Shown here: positions 28,832 through 38,237 of the stretch, piece by piece
Layout: every line of letters starts with the position of its first letter
How positions within the stretch are numbered: position 1 is the first letter of the stretch
DNA from: Phenylobacterium sp. LH3H17
GTDB taxonomy: Bacteria > Pseudomonadota > Alphaproteobacteria > Caulobacterales > Caulobacteraceae
Assembly (NCBI RefSeq): GCF_024298925.1
Contig: NZ_CP101283.1
Coordinates: 2,113,001 to 2,177,000, forward strand
Reading direction: 5' to 3'
DNA: 64,000 nucleotides
The notes under the pieces: model-generated
The model's database searches: none
What the model was told of the DNA's origin: nothing
Seen by the model: the letters and a program-made list of their open reading frames with translations, nothing else
Position numbers and translations under genes: made by a program

Positions 28832-28859
28832 ACAATAGGCGTATGGCGTCGTGGCGCAA
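28832..28859 (-). promoter_or_regulatory. Candidate promoter for the 28413-28787 gene
   Basis: Read on the - strand: TTGCGCC (28853-28859), 13 bp, CCTATTGT (28832-28839). The leader would contain a GACCCGG / CCGGGTC hairpin (28805-28828). By-eye match. Confidence 0.35.
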
Positions 28860-28876
28860 CCTGGCGGCGATGGCGC

Positions 28877-30157
28877 CTAGCGCTTGTCGACGGCCACGTA
28901 ATCGCGCGCGGGGGCGCCGGTGTAGATCTGCCGCGGACGGCCGATCTTCTGCGACGGGTCCTCGATCATTTCCTTCCACTGCGAGATCCAGCCCACGGTG
29001 CGGGCCAAGGCGAACAGCACCGTGAACATTTCGGGCGGGAAGCCGAGCGCGCGCAGGGTGATGCCGGAGTAGAAGTCGACGTTCGGGTAGAGCTTGCGCT
29101 CGACGAAGTAGGGATCGCTGAGCGCGACCTTTTCCAGCTCCATCGCCACCTTCAGCAGCGGGTCGTCCTGAAGGCCGACCTCGGCGAGGACCTCGTGGCA
29201 GGTCTTCTGCATCACGGTCGCGCGGGGGTCGTAGTTCTTGTAGACCCGGTGACCGAAGCCCATCAGGCGGTAGCGGCGGTCCTTAACGCCCTGAACGTAC
29301 TCGGGGATGCGATCGACGGTGCCGATCTCCTTGAGCATGTTCAGCGCCTCTTCGTTGGCGCCGCCATGGCTGGGTCCCCACAGGCAGGCGATGCCGGCCG
29401 CGATGCAGGCGAACGGGTTTGCGCCCGACGAGCCGGCGAGGCGGACGGTCGAGGTGGACGCGTTCTGCTCGTGGTCGGCGTGCAGGATGAAGATGCGGTC
29501 CATGGCGCGGGTCAGGACCGGATTGGGCTTCCAGTCCTCTGCGGGCACCGAGAAGCACATGCGCAGGAAGTTCTCCGAATAGGAGAGGTCGTTGCGGGGG
29601 TGCACAAAGGGCTGGCCACGGAAGTACTTGAAGGCACGGGCGGCGATCGTCGGCATCTTGGCGATCAGCCGGTGCGACGAGATCATCCGCTGCTCGGGAT
29701 CATCGACATTGGTGCTGTCGTGATAGAAGGCCGAGAGGGCGCCGACGGCGCCGACCATGATCGCCATCGGGTGAGCATCCCGACGGAAGCCCATGAAAAA
29801 CCTATCGAACTGCTCATGCAGCATCGTGTGATAGGTGATGTTGTGGTTGAACTTCTCGAACTCCTTGGCGTTCGGGAGCTCGCCGTTCAGCAGCAGGTAG
29901 CAGACCTCCAGGAAGCTGGATTTCTCCGCCAGCTGGTCGATCGGGTAGCCGCGGTGGAGGAGGATTCCCGCGTCGCCGTCGATGAAGGTGATCTTGCTCT
30001 CGCACGATGCGGTCGAGGTGAAGCCAGGATCGTAGGTGAAGACGTCGGCTTCGGCGTAGAGCTTCCGGATATCCACGACCGCCGGGCCGTCGGTGCCTTT
30101 CAGGATCGGCAGCTCGACGGTTTTCCCGTCAAAGCTCACTTTCGCCGTATCGCCCAT
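28877..30157 (-). CDS. gltA: Citrate synthase (type II)
   Basis: Condenses acetyl-CoA and oxaloacetate, entry to the TCA cycle. 426 residues, the length of the hexameric NADH-sensitive class. Catalytic residues lie in [14 protein letters not shown] (His), [15 protein letters not shown] (His) and NVDFYSGI (Asp). ATG at 30157 with AAGGGG 5-10 bp upstream. Downstream of gltX on the same strand with a 60-bp gap that carries its own promoter candidate. Confidence 0.97.
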   Translation of the reverse strand: MGDTAKVSFDGKTVELPILKGTDGPAVVDIRKLYAEADVFTYDPGFTSTASCESKITFIDGDAGILLHRGYPIDQLAEKSSFLEVCYLLLNGELPNAKEFEKFNHNITYHTMLHEQFDRFFMGFRRDAHPMAIMVGAVGALSAFYHDSTNVDDPEQRMISSHRLIAKMPTIAARAFKYFRGQPFVHPRNDLSYSENFLRMCFSVPAEDWKPNPVLTRAMDRIFILHADHEQNASTSTVRLAGSSGANPFACIAAGIACLWGPSHGGANEEALNMLKEIGTVDRIPEYVQGVKDRRYRLMGFGHRVYKNYDPRATVMQKTCHEVLAEVGLQDDPLLKVAMELEKVALSDPYFVERKLYPNVDFYSGITLRALGFPPEMFTVLFALARTVGWISQWKEMIEDPSQKIGRPRQIYTGAPARDYVAVDKR

Positions 30158-30182
30158 GCCATCCCCTTCCGCGGTTTCAATG

Positions 30183-30204
30183 AAATAAAACGCCTGTTCG
30201 GCGT
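30183..30204 (-). other. Hairpin in the gltX-gltA gap
   Basis: On the - strand ACGCC-GAACA-GGCGT followed by TTTATTT. It resembles a short terminator for gltX, but it lies at or just after the predicted gltA start of transcription, so it could instead be a leader hairpin. Stem only 5 bp. Confidence 0.4.
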
Positions 30205-30206
30205 GC

Positions 30207-30234
30207 CTTATAGCGCCTTACGCGGCCGGTGAAA
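30207..30234 (-). promoter_or_regulatory. Candidate gltA promoter
   Basis: On the - strand TTTCACC (30228-30234), 13 bp, GCTATAAG (30207-30214). The -10 element matches the Caulobacter-type GCTANAWC pattern well; the -35 overlaps the last codons of gltX. Confidence 0.45.
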
Positions 30235-31621
30235 GCGCGTCGTCGAGGCGGGCTAAACTTTCTTCTTTTCCGAGGCTTACAAGGGCTCCCGCGAGGTCAG
30301 GCGCCGGGGCTCCGCCCGACAGCATGCCGCGCAGCGCAGGGCCGATCCTACCCAGCCCCACACCCTCGGCCTCTGCGAAGCTGCGCAGGGCGGCCTCGAG
30401 GTCGGGAACCGTCCAGGCGTCCTGCTGGGCTAGGTGGTCGCGCAGCCGCGACATGCGTCCACGGGTCTCGTCGGTCAGCAGGCCCAGGATCTTCTCCGGC
30501 AGTTCCAACGGCCGTCGCTTCAGGGCGAAGACCGTGGCGTCGGCCAGCTCCAGGGTGGTCTTCGCGCCGTCGCGAACCAGCGGGATCGTGCGCGCCAGGA
30601 TCGCGGCGTCGCCATCGGCCAGGTGGAAATCGCGGCTCCTGTGGACCTGTGTCACCAGATCGACCAGACGGTCGATCGCCGCCAGCCGCAGGTAGTGGTT
30701 GTTCAGGTGGTTGAGCTTGTCCCAGTCCAGGCGGGCCGGAGCGCTGACCACGTTCTCCAGCTCGAACCAGGAAATGGCCTGCTCGTCGGAGAAGATCTCG
30801 TCGTTGCCGTGGCCCCAGCCCAGCCGCGCAAGGTAATTGCGCATGGCTTCGGGCAGGTAGCCCATGTCGTCGAATTCGCTCACGGCCTGGGCGCCGTGGC
30901 GCTTGGAGAGCTTGGAGCCGTCGGGCCCGTGGATCATCGGCAGGTGCGCCCAGATAGGGACCTCCCAGTCCAGGGCCTGATAGATCAGGGTCTGGCGCGC
31001 GGCGTTGTTGAGATGGTCGTCGCCGCGGATCACGTGGGTGATCCCCATCTCATGGTCGTCGACCACCACGGCGAGATTGTAGGTGGGGCTCCCGTCCGTG
31101 CGCAACAGGATGAGGTCGTCCAGGTCCTTGTTCTTGAAGGAGACGTCGCCCTTCACTCGGTCATGGACGACAGTCTCGCCGTCCTGCGGACCCTTGAAGC
31201 GGATCACATATGGACGGTCGTTGAAATTGGCGTCGGCGTCGCGCCAGGGCGAGCGGATGGCTCGGCCCTCGGCCCGGGCGACCTCGCGCTCGGCTGCGGT
31301 CTCTTCCACGCTCATGTAGCAGCGATAGGCGCGGCCCTTGGCCAGCAAGTCCTGGGCGGCCAGGACATGGCGGTCGGCGCGGCCGGCCTGGAACACCGGC
31401 TCGGCGTCCACGTCCAGGCCCAGCCACTTCATGCCGTCGAAGATCACCTGGACGGCGGCCTCCGTGGACCGCTCGCGATCGGTGTCCTCGATGCGAAGAA
31501 GGAACTTTCCACCCGTATGGCGTGCATATAGCCAGTTGAAAAGCGCGGTGCGGGCCGTGCCTATGTGCATCGCGCCGGTGGGCGAGGGGGCGATACGGGT
31601 GACGACGGGACGGTCGGGCAT
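30218..31621 (-). CDS. gltX: Glutamyl-tRNA synthetase
   Basis: Class I aminoacyl-tRNA synthetase charging tRNA-Glu. 467 residues from ATG 31621 (MPDRPVVTRIAPSPTGAMHI), the family start; the longer frame upstream is non-coding. HIGH motif as AMHIGTARTALFNW, KMSKS as DGSKLSKRHGAQ. No zinc-binding Cys cluster. Alphaproteobacteria often have two GltX proteins, one possibly also charging tRNA-Gln; which one this is cannot be told here. Confidence 0.95.
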   Translation of the reverse strand: MPDRPVVTRIAPSPTGAMHIGTARTALFNWLYARHTGGKFLLRIEDTDRERSTEAAVQVIFDGMKWLGLDVDAEPVFQAGRADRHVLAAQDLLAKGRAYRCYMSVEETAAEREVARAEGRAIRSPWRDADANFNDRPYVIRFKGPQDGETVVHDRVKGDVSFKNKDLDDLILLRTDGSPTYNLAVVVDDHEMGITHVIRGDDHLNNAARQTLIYQALDWEVPIWAHLPMIHGPDGSKLSKRHGAQAVSEFDDMGYLPEAMRNYLARLGWGHGNDEIFSDEQAISWFELENVVSAPARLDWDKLNHLNNHYLRLAAIDRLVDLVTQVHRSRDFHLADGDAAILARTIPLVRDGAKTTLELADATVFALKRRPLELPEKILGLLTDETRGRMSRLRDHLAQQDAWTVPDLEAALRSFAEAEGVGLGRIGPALRGMLSGGAPAPDLAGALVSLGKEESLARLDDALSPAA

Positions 31622-31634
31622 CGAAACTCGAGGC

Positions 31635-33812
31635 TTGGAGCTGGAGACGGCGCCGCGAGGACGCGCGCGCGGTCTTAGCACGAGCTTTCCCGCCGGTCCT
31701 AGCTTTCGCCGCATCGCAGCATGGGTCGGTGAACAAGCCCGCGCCCAGACCGATCGCTGGACCCTGTGGACGCCTGTGGCCTTCGGGATCGGGGCGGCGA
31801 TCTATCTCGCCTTGCCGGCCGAACCCTTGACCCTGACAGCGTTGCTGGCCCTGGCCTTCTCTGCCGGGCTTCTCGCCGCGACCCGATGGAGCCCGCACCG
31901 GGTTCTCACGGTCGGTCTGGTCCTGTTGGCCTTCGGATCGGGGGGATTTGCGGCGGCGAAGCTGCGCACCCAGGCCGTCCGAGCGCCCATAGCGCCAGCC
32001 GGGGCGGGCGTGGTGAGCCTTGAGGCCTTCGTGGTCGACGTGGCGAGTCCCGGGCAGGGCGGGCCGCGCCTGTTGCTGGCCCCGATCCGGGTCGGCCGCC
32101 TGGAACCCGAGGCCACTCCGATTCGCGTGCGGGTCACCTTGAAGGACGACGGCGTCCTGCCGGCCCCGGGGGCCGCCATCCGACTGCGCGGCATGCTGAA
32201 CGCCCCGCCGCCGCCCGCCAGCCCCGGCTCCTACGATTTCGCCCGCGACGCATTTTTCGACGGCATCGGCGGGGTGGGTTTCGCCCTGACCCCGGTCCGC
32301 GAGATCGCGACCGCCGAACGGCCGCCGTGGCGGCTGGCCTGGGAAATGAGGATCAACGCGGCGCGCTGGTCGCTGGCCAAGCAGATCGTCGACGAGATGG
32401 GCGTGGAGAGCGGCGGGCTGGCGGCCGCCATGGTCACCGGCCACGAGGCCTTCATACCCAAGGAACAGGTCGAGGCCCTCCGCGCGGCGGGCCTGGCCCA
32501 CATCGTCTCGATCTCCGGCCTGCACATGGCCATCGTCGGCGGCTTCACGTTCGCCCTGGTGCGCCTTTTGATCGCCGCCTGGCCTTGGGCGGTGCTGCGC
32601 ATCTCGTCGAAGAAGACCGCGGCCCTGGCCGGCCTCGCCGCGGTGCTCACCTATCTGGTGCTGTCAGGCGCGCCCAGCCCGGCGGAACGGGCGGCGATCA
32701 CCGCGGCGGCGGCCTTCGGCGCCATCCTCGTCGATCGTCAGGCGATCAGCCTGCGAACCCTGGCGATCGCGGCCCTGGGCATACTGATCCTGCATCCGGA
32801 GGCGGTTTCGGAGCCGGGCTTCCAGATGTCCTTCGCCGCCACCGCCGCCCTGGTGGCCCTGGCCGAGGCTTGGCCGCGGGTTCCCAAGGAAATCAACACC
32901 CCCTGGCCGATCCGCCTCGTCCAGGGGATCGGGGTCTGGACGGCGGCCAGCCTGGGGGCGAGCTTCGTGGCCGGCCTGGCCACCGGCCCCTTCGCCATGC
33001 AGCACTTCAACCGGGTCGCCACCTTCGGCCTCGTCGCCAACCTGCTGGTGGCGCCGATCTCGTCATTCCTGATGATGCCGGCCTTGGCCATTGGCGCGGT
33101 CCTGGCGCCGCTGGGCCTGGGCGCGCTCCCCCTGGCCGCAGCGGACGTGGCCATCGACACCATGAACCGGATCGCGGCGACCGCGGCGGGTCTGCCCGGG
33201 GCCCAGCTCACCGTCGCCAGCGCGCCGGGTTGGACCCTGGCGGCCGCCTTCCTGGGCATACTGTGGCTGTGTCTATGCAAGGGGCCGCTACGTTGGCTGG
33301 GCCTGCCATTTGCCCTGGCGGTGGCGATCTATCCCCGGCCGCCGGCGCCGGACGCCTGGATCGCCGCCGACGGCTCGACCGTGGCCGTGCGGGCCGGCGA
33401 CGATGCGGTGTTGTTCCGTCCTGACGCCAAGCTGTTCGCCGCCGAACTCTGGGCGCGGCGCCGCGGCCTGTCGGTCCCGGAAGAGGGCCTGACGATCCGC
33501 GACGCCAGCTATGACTGCGACCGCTGGTCCTGCGCGCCGCGCCCTGGTGTCGAGACGCCAAGGGTGGCGGCGATCATGACCCGACGGGCGTCGACAATCG
33601 AGCGCAAGCTGCCGTTGTTCTGCGATTGGGCCGAGGTGGTGGTGGTGCGCGGCGAGGCCGCGCCATGCCCAGGCGCCCTGACGCTCACCGCAGCCGATTT
33701 CGCGCGCGGCGGCTCGGCCGAGCTCTATCGGGAGCCGGGCGGCTGGCGGATCGTCTGGGCGCAGGACCTGCGCGGCCAGCGCCCCTGGACGGTCAGTGGT
33801 AGCGGCGGATGA
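31635..33812 (+). CDS. comEC: ComEC/Rec2 family DNA-uptake channel protein
   Basis: Polytopic inner-membrane protein thought to pass single-stranded DNA into the cytoplasm. About 725 residues: N-terminal DUF4131 region, Competence domain ([46 protein letters not shown]), then a soluble C-terminal part. The C-terminal part lacks the HxHxDH metal motif of full ComEC beta-lactamase domains. Start uncertain: TTG at 31635, 13 bp from the divergent gltX, is the only upstream in-frame start that keeps the conserved N terminus. Its last 20 bp overlap lexA convergently. Confidence 0.88.
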   Translation: MELETAPRGRARGLSTSFPAGPSFRRIAAWVGEQARAQTDRWTLWTPVAFGIGAAIYLALPAEPLTLTALLALAFSAGLLAATRWSPHRVLTVGLVLLAFGSGGFAAAKLRTQAVRAPIAPAGAGVVSLEAFVVDVASPGQGGPRLLLAPIRVGRLEPEATPIRVRVTLKDDGVLPAPGAAIRLRGMLNAPPPPASPGSYDFARDAFFDGIGGVGFALTPVREIATAERPPWRLAWEMRINAARWSLAKQIVDEMGVESGGLAAAMVTGHEAFIPKEQVEALRAAGLAHIVSISGLHMAIVGGFTFALVRLLIAAWPWAVLRISSKKTAALAGLAAVLTYLVLSGAPSPAERAAITAAAAFGAILVDRQAISLRTLAIAALGILILHPEAVSEPGFQMSFAATAALVALAEAWPRVPKEINTPWPIRLVQGIGVWTAASLGASFVAGLATGPFAMQHFNRVATFGLVANLLVAPISSFLMMPALAIGAVLAPLGLGALPLAAADVAIDTMNRIAATAAGLPGAQLTVASAPGWTLAAAFLGILWLCLCKGPLRWLGLPFALAVAIYPRPPAPDAWIAADGSTVAVRAGDDAVLFRPDAKLFAAELWARRRGLSVPEEGLTIRDASYDCDRWSCAPRPGVETPRVAAIMTRRASTIERKLPLFCDWAEVVVVRGEAAPCPGALTLTAADFARGGSAELYREPGGWRIVWAQDLRGQRPWTVSGSGG

Positions 33813-34482
33813 GGCCGACCAGACGGCCCTGGACCTGGATCTGGTCTGGACCGAAGATCCGGGTCTCATAGGCAGGGTTGGAGGCCTCCAGGGCGATGGA
33901 GGCGCCCTTGCGGCGCAGTCGCTTCAAGGTGGCTTCCTCGCCCATGACCAAGGCTACGACGATATCGCCGGAATTGGCCGCGTCGGTCTTGCGGATCACC
34001 ACATAGTCGCCGTCGAGGATGCCGGCGTTGATCATCGAGTCGCCCTGGACCTCGAGGACGAAGTGCTCGCCCGCGCCCAGCATGACTTCGGGAACGGGAA
34101 GGCGGTCGCGTTCCTGCTGGATCGCCTCGATGGGCGTGCCGGCCGCGATCTTGCCCAGGACCGGCAGGTCGCGGGTGTCGTTGGCCACCATCGGCGCGGC
34201 CTGACCGGCCTCCACCAGCTGCGGCTTGAAGGGGGAGCGGCCCTTGGGCGGGGCCGTGGTGGTCGCCTGCTGCGGCAACTTCACCACCTCCAGCGCCCGG
34301 GCCCGATGGGGCAGGCGGCGCAGGAAGCCGCGCTCCTCGAGCGCGGTGATCAGCCGATGGATGCCGGACTTGGACGCCAGATCGAGCGCCTCCTTCATCT
34401 CGTCGAAGGAAGGCGAAACTCCGCTTTCCTTGATCCGCTCATGGATGAACATGAGCAGTTCGTGCTGTTTACGGGTGAGCAT
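33793..34482 (-). CDS. lexA: LexA repressor
   Basis: SOS master repressor with RecA-stimulated self-cleavage. 229 residues from ATG 34482, since [20 protein letters not shown] is the family start; a TTG at 34506 is rejected. Winged-helix DNA-binding domain about 1-70 with recognition helix [20 protein letters not shown], linker, then S24 peptidase domain: cleavage site Ala114-Gly115 (KIAAGTP), Ser149 (GDSMINAG) and Lys187 (EEATLKRL). Its own operator lies at 34525-34539. Confidence 0.97.
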   Translation of the reverse strand: MLTRKQHELLMFIHERIKESGVSPSFDEMKEALDLASKSGIHRLITALEERGFLRRLPHRARALEVVKLPQQATTTAPPKGRSPFKPQLVEAGQAAPMVANDTRDLPVLGKIAAGTPIEAIQQERDRLPVPEVMLGAGEHFVLEVQGDSMINAGILDGDYVVIRKTDAANSGDIVVALVMGEEATLKRLRRKGASIALEASNPAYETRIFGPDQIQVQGRLVGLIRRYH

Positions 34483-34524
34483 GGCAGTCGAGCCCTTGGA
34501 GAACAAAGCGCAAACGTTGGTAAT

Positions 34525-34553
34525 GTTCTCTAGGTGTTCCTGGTTAATGTCAA
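34525..34553 (-). promoter_or_regulatory. lexA promoter with LexA operator
   Basis: Perfect GTTC-N7-GTTC at 34525-34539. On the - strand, TTGACAT (34547-34553), 12 bp, CCTAGAGA (34527-34534), so the operator covers the -10 element: the expected autoregulation. A weaker half-matching box, GAAC-N7-AAAC, lies at 34501-34515 between the promoter and the ATG. Confidence 0.88.
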
Positions 34554-34558
34554 GTTAC
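34544..34558. promoter_or_regulatory. Possible CtrA-type box overlapping the lexA -35
   Basis: TTAA-N7-TTAC (+ strand), equal to GTAA-N7-TTAACC on the - strand, one base off the Caulobacter CtrA consensus TTAA-N7-TTAA(C). It brackets the TTGACA -35. Could be chance. Confidence 0.3.
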
Positions 34559-34598
34559 CGGCTTCGCCGTTGAAATTTCAGGCCTTTCCGAGAACCCG

Positions 34599-35564
34599 TC
34601 AGGACGCAATCCGCGGCAGGCGACTCAGGGGCCGGCTCGCGGGGTAGACGGCCAGGAATCGCTCGGCCACGAAGTGGAGAACCACGTCGGGGCGCTCGCG
34701 CTCGATGAAGTCGGCGAGCACGTCGCCCTCGTGCCAGACATAGACCGAGCGAGAGAAGTGCTCGGCCAGGAAGTCGATACTGAGGGTGGCGGTGGAGTCG
34801 CGGAACACCACGGCGGTCGGCAGGCTCTTGTCGTCCTGTTCCTTGATGATCAGCTCGCGGCCGTCGAAGATTTCAGCGTAGTCGTGGGGGACCTCGACCG
34901 TGCGCGCCTTGACCTCATCGTCGCGGACCGAGAGCGCGATGGTCAGCTCCAGCATGGTCCCGCGCGCCCGGCCGAGCTTGGCCTCGGCCTCGAACTCGTC
35001 CTTCTGGGCCTCGTCGATCTGGACATAGACGTCACCCTCCATGCCCGCGATCCAGGAGCGCATCTCGCCATAGGTCTTGGGGGGATGGGTGGCGATGCCG
35101 GCCTCGCGCACGGCCTCGATGGCGATACGGTAAAGGTGGTAGGCGCCCAGCCAGTTCACATGGGTGTCACCGCGGAAATAGAGCAGACCGAAGCGCTTCA
35201 GGCGGTCGAAGGCCTCAGCCACGTAGCGCACGTCCTTGGGCGCCATGGCGGTCATGAGGATGGCCGGGCGATGGCGCGAGAGCGTCAGCCGGTCCAGGCC
35301 GAGCGGCAGATATTCGCGATAGGCGACGCTCTTTTCCGGGCTGATGAACATCAGATAGGGCGCCGACCCGATCAGCCTCTGGCGCTCGGCCAGAATGGCG
35401 GCGACGCGGTCGCGTTCAGAGCGGGCCCAGCGCTTCAGGCCGAACTGCCAACTGAGAAAGTCGTGGGTGTCGTTGACCAGGAAGACCCAGCCGCCCTGCG
35501 CGATCAGGGCCTTGCCCACCTGCCGGGCCTTGGCCGCGCCGACGCGGCGGCGCGCGCCGATCAA
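34599..35564 (-). CDS. AlgX/AlgJ-like SGNH hydrolase-fold protein
   Basis: 321 residues resembling the polysaccharide O-acetyltransferase domain of AlgJ/Alg[20 protein letters not shown] near the N terminus, [15 protein letters not shown], the Asp-x-His motif [15 protein letters not shown] (Asp133, His135), and FRDSTA with a candidate nucleophile Ser257 before a C-terminal [14 protein letters not shown]. No signal peptide is seen from this start, which is odd for a periplasmic acetylase. TTG start overlaps trpC by 4 bp (TTGA). No alginate genes nearby; substrate unknown. Confidence 0.72.
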   Translation of the reverse strand: MIGARRRVGAAKARQVGKALIAQGGWVFLVNDTHDFLSWQFGLKRWARSERDRVAAILAERQRLIGSAPYLMFISPEKSVAYREYLPLGLDRLTLSRHRPAILMTAMAPKDVRYVAEAFDRLKRFGLLYFRGDTHVNWLGAYHLYRIAIEAVREAGIATHPPKTYGEMRSWIAGMEGDVYVQIDEAQKDEFEAEAKLGRARGTMLELTIALSVRDDEVKARTVEVPHDYAEIFDGRELIIKEQDDKSLPTAVVFRDSTATLSIDFLAEHFSRSVYVWHEGDVLADFIERERPDVVLHFVAERFLAVYPASRPLSRLPRIAS

Positions 35565-36349
35565 GCGAGCAGGGCCTTTGTGGCTGCGGCGACGTCGGCC
35601 TGCCGCATCAGGCTCTCGCCCACCAGCATGGCTCGAGCGCCGGCTCGCTCCAGCCGCGCGGCGTCGGCTGGCGTGAAGAGGCCGCTCTCGGTGACCAGCA
35701 GGGCGCCGGCAGGCGCACCGGCGGCCAGCCGTTCGGTGATGGCCAGGTCGACGGTGAAGGTGCGCAGGTCGCGGTTATTGACCCCCACCAGGTCGGCGCC
35801 CAGCTTTCCCGCCCGGGCCATCTCGGCCTCGTCGTGCACCTCGACCAGGGCGTCCATGCCCAGCCGCGCGGCTTCCGAGATAAGGTCGGCGGCCATCGCA
35901 TCGTCGACCATGGCCAGGATCACCAGGATGGCGTCGGCGCCCAGGCCGCGGGACTCCGCAACCTGCCAGGGATCGACCAGGAACTCCTTGCGCAGGGCGG
36001 GCAGGGCCACGGCGTCGCGGGCGGCGGTCAGAAAACTGTCGGCGCCCTGAAAGCTCGGGGTGTCGGTGAGAACCGACAGGCACGCCGCGCCGCCGGCCTC
36101 ATAGGCCTGGGCCAGGGCCGGTGGATCGAAGTCCGCGCGGATCAGCCCCTTGGACGGCGAGGCTTTCTTGATCTCGGCGATCAGGGCCAGGCGGCCCGGG
36201 CGGTGATGGCGCTCGAGGGCGGCGCGGAAGCCGCGGGGCGGGGAGGCGGCCTTGGCGGCGGCCTCGAGGTCGGCGGGTGAGCGGCGGCCTTTGCGGTCGG
36301 CGACCTCGTCGCGCTTGTAGGCGGCGATCTTGTCGAGGATGTCGCTCAT
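35561..36349 (-). CDS. trpC: Indole-3-glycerol phosphate synthase
   Basis: Fourth reaction of tryptophan synthesis, TIM barrel, 262 residues. [20 protein letters not shown] with catalytic Lys, [25 protein letters not shown] and [14 protein letters not shown] are intact. A stand-alone TrpC, not fused to TrpF. ATG overlaps the trpD stop (ATGA), and its own stop overlaps the AlgX-like gene, so four genes run trpG-trpD-trpC-algX-like. Confidence 0.96.
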   Translation of the reverse strand: MSDILDKIAAYKRDEVADRKGRRSPADLEAAAKAASPPRGFRAALERHHRPGRLALIAEIKKASPSKGLIRADFDPPALAQAYEAGGAACLSVLTDTPSFQGADSFLTAARDAVALPALRKEFLVDPWQVAESRGLGADAILVILAMVDDAMAADLISEAARLGMDALVEVHDEAEMARAGKLGADLVGVNNRDLRTFTVDLAITERLAAGAPAGALLVTESGLFTPADAARLERAGARAMLVGESLMRQADVAAATKALLA

Positions 36350-37362
36350 GGGACGTTGGTGACGGCGACCAGCTTGGCGAGCGTCGCCTTGGCCCGGCCG
36401 TCATCGATGACCTGGGCGGCCAGCTCAACCCCGTCGCGGAGGGTCTCGACCTGGTCGCCGACCAGGAAGGCCGCGGCGGCGTTCAGCAGCACGATGTCGC
36501 GATAGGGGCCCTTGGCCCCGTCCAGCAGGTGGCTCAGGGCCGCGGCGTTCTCGGCCGGCGATCCGCCTGTGAGGTCGGCCAGGGCCGAGCGGGGCAGGCC
36601 GACGGCCTCGGGCGTGACGGTGAACAGCCGCACCTGGCCGTCGCGGAACTCGGCCACGCTGGTCTCGCCCGTGGTGGTCATCTCGTCCATGCCGCCGCCG
36701 TGGACGACCCAGGCGCGGGTGGAGCCGAGGGCGCCCAGCACGCGGGCCAGGGGCTCGACCCAGCGATCTGCGAACACGCCCATGACCTGCCGTTGCGCCC
36801 CGGCCGGATTGGTCAGCGGCCCCAGCAGGTTGAAGATGGTCCGGAAGCCCAGCTCGGCTCGGATCGGAGAGACGTGGCGCATGGCGCCATGATGCGCCTG
36901 GGCGAACATGAAGCAGATGCCGGCCTCGTCGAGGGCCTGGCGCTGGCGGATCGCCGAGGCGGAGATGTTGACGCCCAGCTCTCCCAGGACATCGGCCGCG
37001 CCCGACTTGGACGACAGGGCCCGGTTGCCGTGCTTGGCGACCTTGATCCCGCCGCCGGCCACCACGAAGCCCACGGCGGTGGAGATGTTCAGCGTGTGCA
37101 GGCCGTCGCCGCCGGTGCCGCAGACGTCCATGGTCTCGTAGGGCAATTCCAGATGCACCGCGGCCTTGCGCATGGCGCGCGCGCAGGCGGTGATCTCGCC
37201 GATCGTCTCACCGCGCATCCGCATGGCGGTCACGGCGGCGGCGACTTGGGCCGGCGTCGGCTCGCCGCGCAGGCAGGCCGCGAAGAACTCTCCGGCGTCG
37301 TCCTCAGTGAGCGTCCCGCCATCGGCCAGGCGGCCCAGCAACGGCTTGAAGGCGTCTGACAT
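36346..37362 (-). CDS. trpD: Anthranilate phosphoribosyltransferase
   Basis: Transfers phosphoribosyl from PRPP to anthranilate. 338 residues from ATG 37362 ([15 protein letters not shown]). PRPP-binding [35 protein letters not shown] loop (...AADVLGELG) and [11 protein letters not shown] are present. Four bp after trpG, overlapping trpC. Confidence 0.96.
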   Translation of the reverse strand: MSDAFKPLLGRLADGGTLTEDDAGEFFAACLRGEPTPAQVAAAVTAMRMRGETIGEITACARAMRKAAVHLELPYETMDVCGTGGDGLHTLNISTAVGFVVAGGGIKVAKHGNRALSSKSGAADVLGELGVNISASAIRQRQALDEAGICFMFAQAHHGAMRHVSPIRAELGFRTIFNLLGPLTNPAGAQRQVMGVFADRWVEPLARVLGALGSTRAWVVHGGGMDEMTTTGETSVAEFRDGQVRLFTVTPEAVGLPRSALADLTGGSPAENAAALSHLLDGAKGPYRDIVLLNAAAAFLVGDQVETLRDGVELAAQVIDDGRAKATLAKLVAVTNVP

Positions 37363-37366
37363 GTCG

Positions 37367-37957
37367 CTAGGCGACTTCCAGGGGCGTGACGCCGGCAAGT
37401 TCCAGGAAGTTGGCCAACATCAAATGGCCGCCCTCGGTGGCGATGGATTCAGGGTGGAACTGCACGCCGTGGACTGGCCGGGTGCGGTGGGCGAAGCCCA
37501 TGATCTCGCCGTCCTCGGTCCAGGCGGTGACCTCCAGCTCGGCGGGCAGGGTGTCGCGGTCCACCGACAGGCTGTGATAGCGGGTCGCCGTGAAGGGGTT
37601 GGGCACGCCCTTGAAGATCCCCTTGCCGGTGTGGCTGATGGCGCTGGTCTTGCCGTGCATCACCTGCTTGGCGCGGACCACGTCGCCGCCATAGGCCTGG
37701 CCGATGGCCTGGTGGCCCAGGCAGACGCCCAGGATCGGCAGGTCCGCCGGCGCCGCGCGCAGCAGCGGCAGGCAGATGCCCGCCTCGTTGGGCGTGCAGG
37801 GTCCGGGTGATAGCAGCACGCCCTGCGGATGAAGGCCGAGCGCCTCCTGAACGCTCAGGGCGTCGTTGCGATAGACAAGCGTCTCCGCGCCCAGCTCGTT
37901 CAGATAGTGAACCAGGTTGTAGGTGAAGCTGTCGTAGTTATCGATCACCAGGATCAT
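37367..37957 (-). CDS. trpG: Anthranilate synthase component II (glutamine amidotransferase)
   Basis: Provides ammonia to TrpE. 196 residues: [19 protein letters not shown], oxyanion/nucleophile [15 protein letters not shown], catalytic His and Glu in [15 protein letters not shown] candidate -10 lies 6 bp upstream of the ATG, so the mRNA may be leaderless. Separated from trpE by 276 bp that hold an opposite-strand small gene. Confidence 0.96.
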   Translation of the reverse strand: MILVIDNYDSFTYNLVHYLNELGAETLVYRNDALSVQEALGLHPQGVLLSPGPCTPNEAGICLPLLRAAPADLPILGVCLGHQAIGQAYGGDVVRAKQVMHGKTSAISHTGKGIFKGVPNPFTATRYHSLSVDRDTLPAELEVTAWTEDGEIMGFAHRTRPVHGVQFHPESIATEGGHLMLANFLELAGVTPLEVA

Positions 37958-37963
37958 AGGGGT

Positions 37964-37992
37964 TCTCTAGGCCGGGGCCGGGCCTGCGCCAA
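37964..37992 (-). promoter_or_regulatory. Candidate trpG promoter, possibly leaderless
   Basis: On the - strand TTGGCGC (37986-37992), 14 bp, CCTAGAGA (37964-37971), then only ACCCCT before the ATG at 37957. The -10 is identical to the one predicted for lexA. Transcription would start at or next to the A of the start codon. Confidence 0.45.
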
Positions 37993-38036
37993 GAGCCCGC
38001 ATTGCGGAGACGCGAACTTGGCGGGATGCTGTGGCC

Positions 38037-38237
38037 ATGCCGCCCCCCGATTCCGCCCTCGACGCCGTGATGATCGCCAGAGCCCGGCGGTTGCTGGCCG
38101 GCCCCGAGGCCCAGGAGCGCGTCTGGCCCGCCCTGATCGCCGCGGCCTTCGCCGCCTCGACGGCCCTGGCGCTCGCCACCGCCATGATCCTGGCCCCACC
38201 GGTGACCACGACGCACATCGTGCAGAAGGCGCGCTAG
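38037..38237 (+). CDS. Small single-helix membrane protein between trpE and trpG
   Basis: 66 residues from ATG 38037 (GTG 38031 possible). Hydrophilic N terminus with ARARRLLAGPEAQERVW, one transmembrane stretch about 33-55 (ALIAAAFAASTALALATAMI), short tail TTTHIVQKAR. Lies on the strand opposite to the trp genes and ends in a 4-bp convergent overlap (CTAG) with trpE. Codon use fits a real gene. Function unknown. Confidence 0.65.
   Translation: MPPPDSALDAVMIARARRLLAGPEAQERVWPALIAAAFAASTALALATAMILAPPVTTTHIVQKAR

Noticed and set aside
34483..34506. TTG start at 34506 for lexA
   Set aside because: Adds eight residues not found in LexA proteins; ATG 34482 matches the family start.
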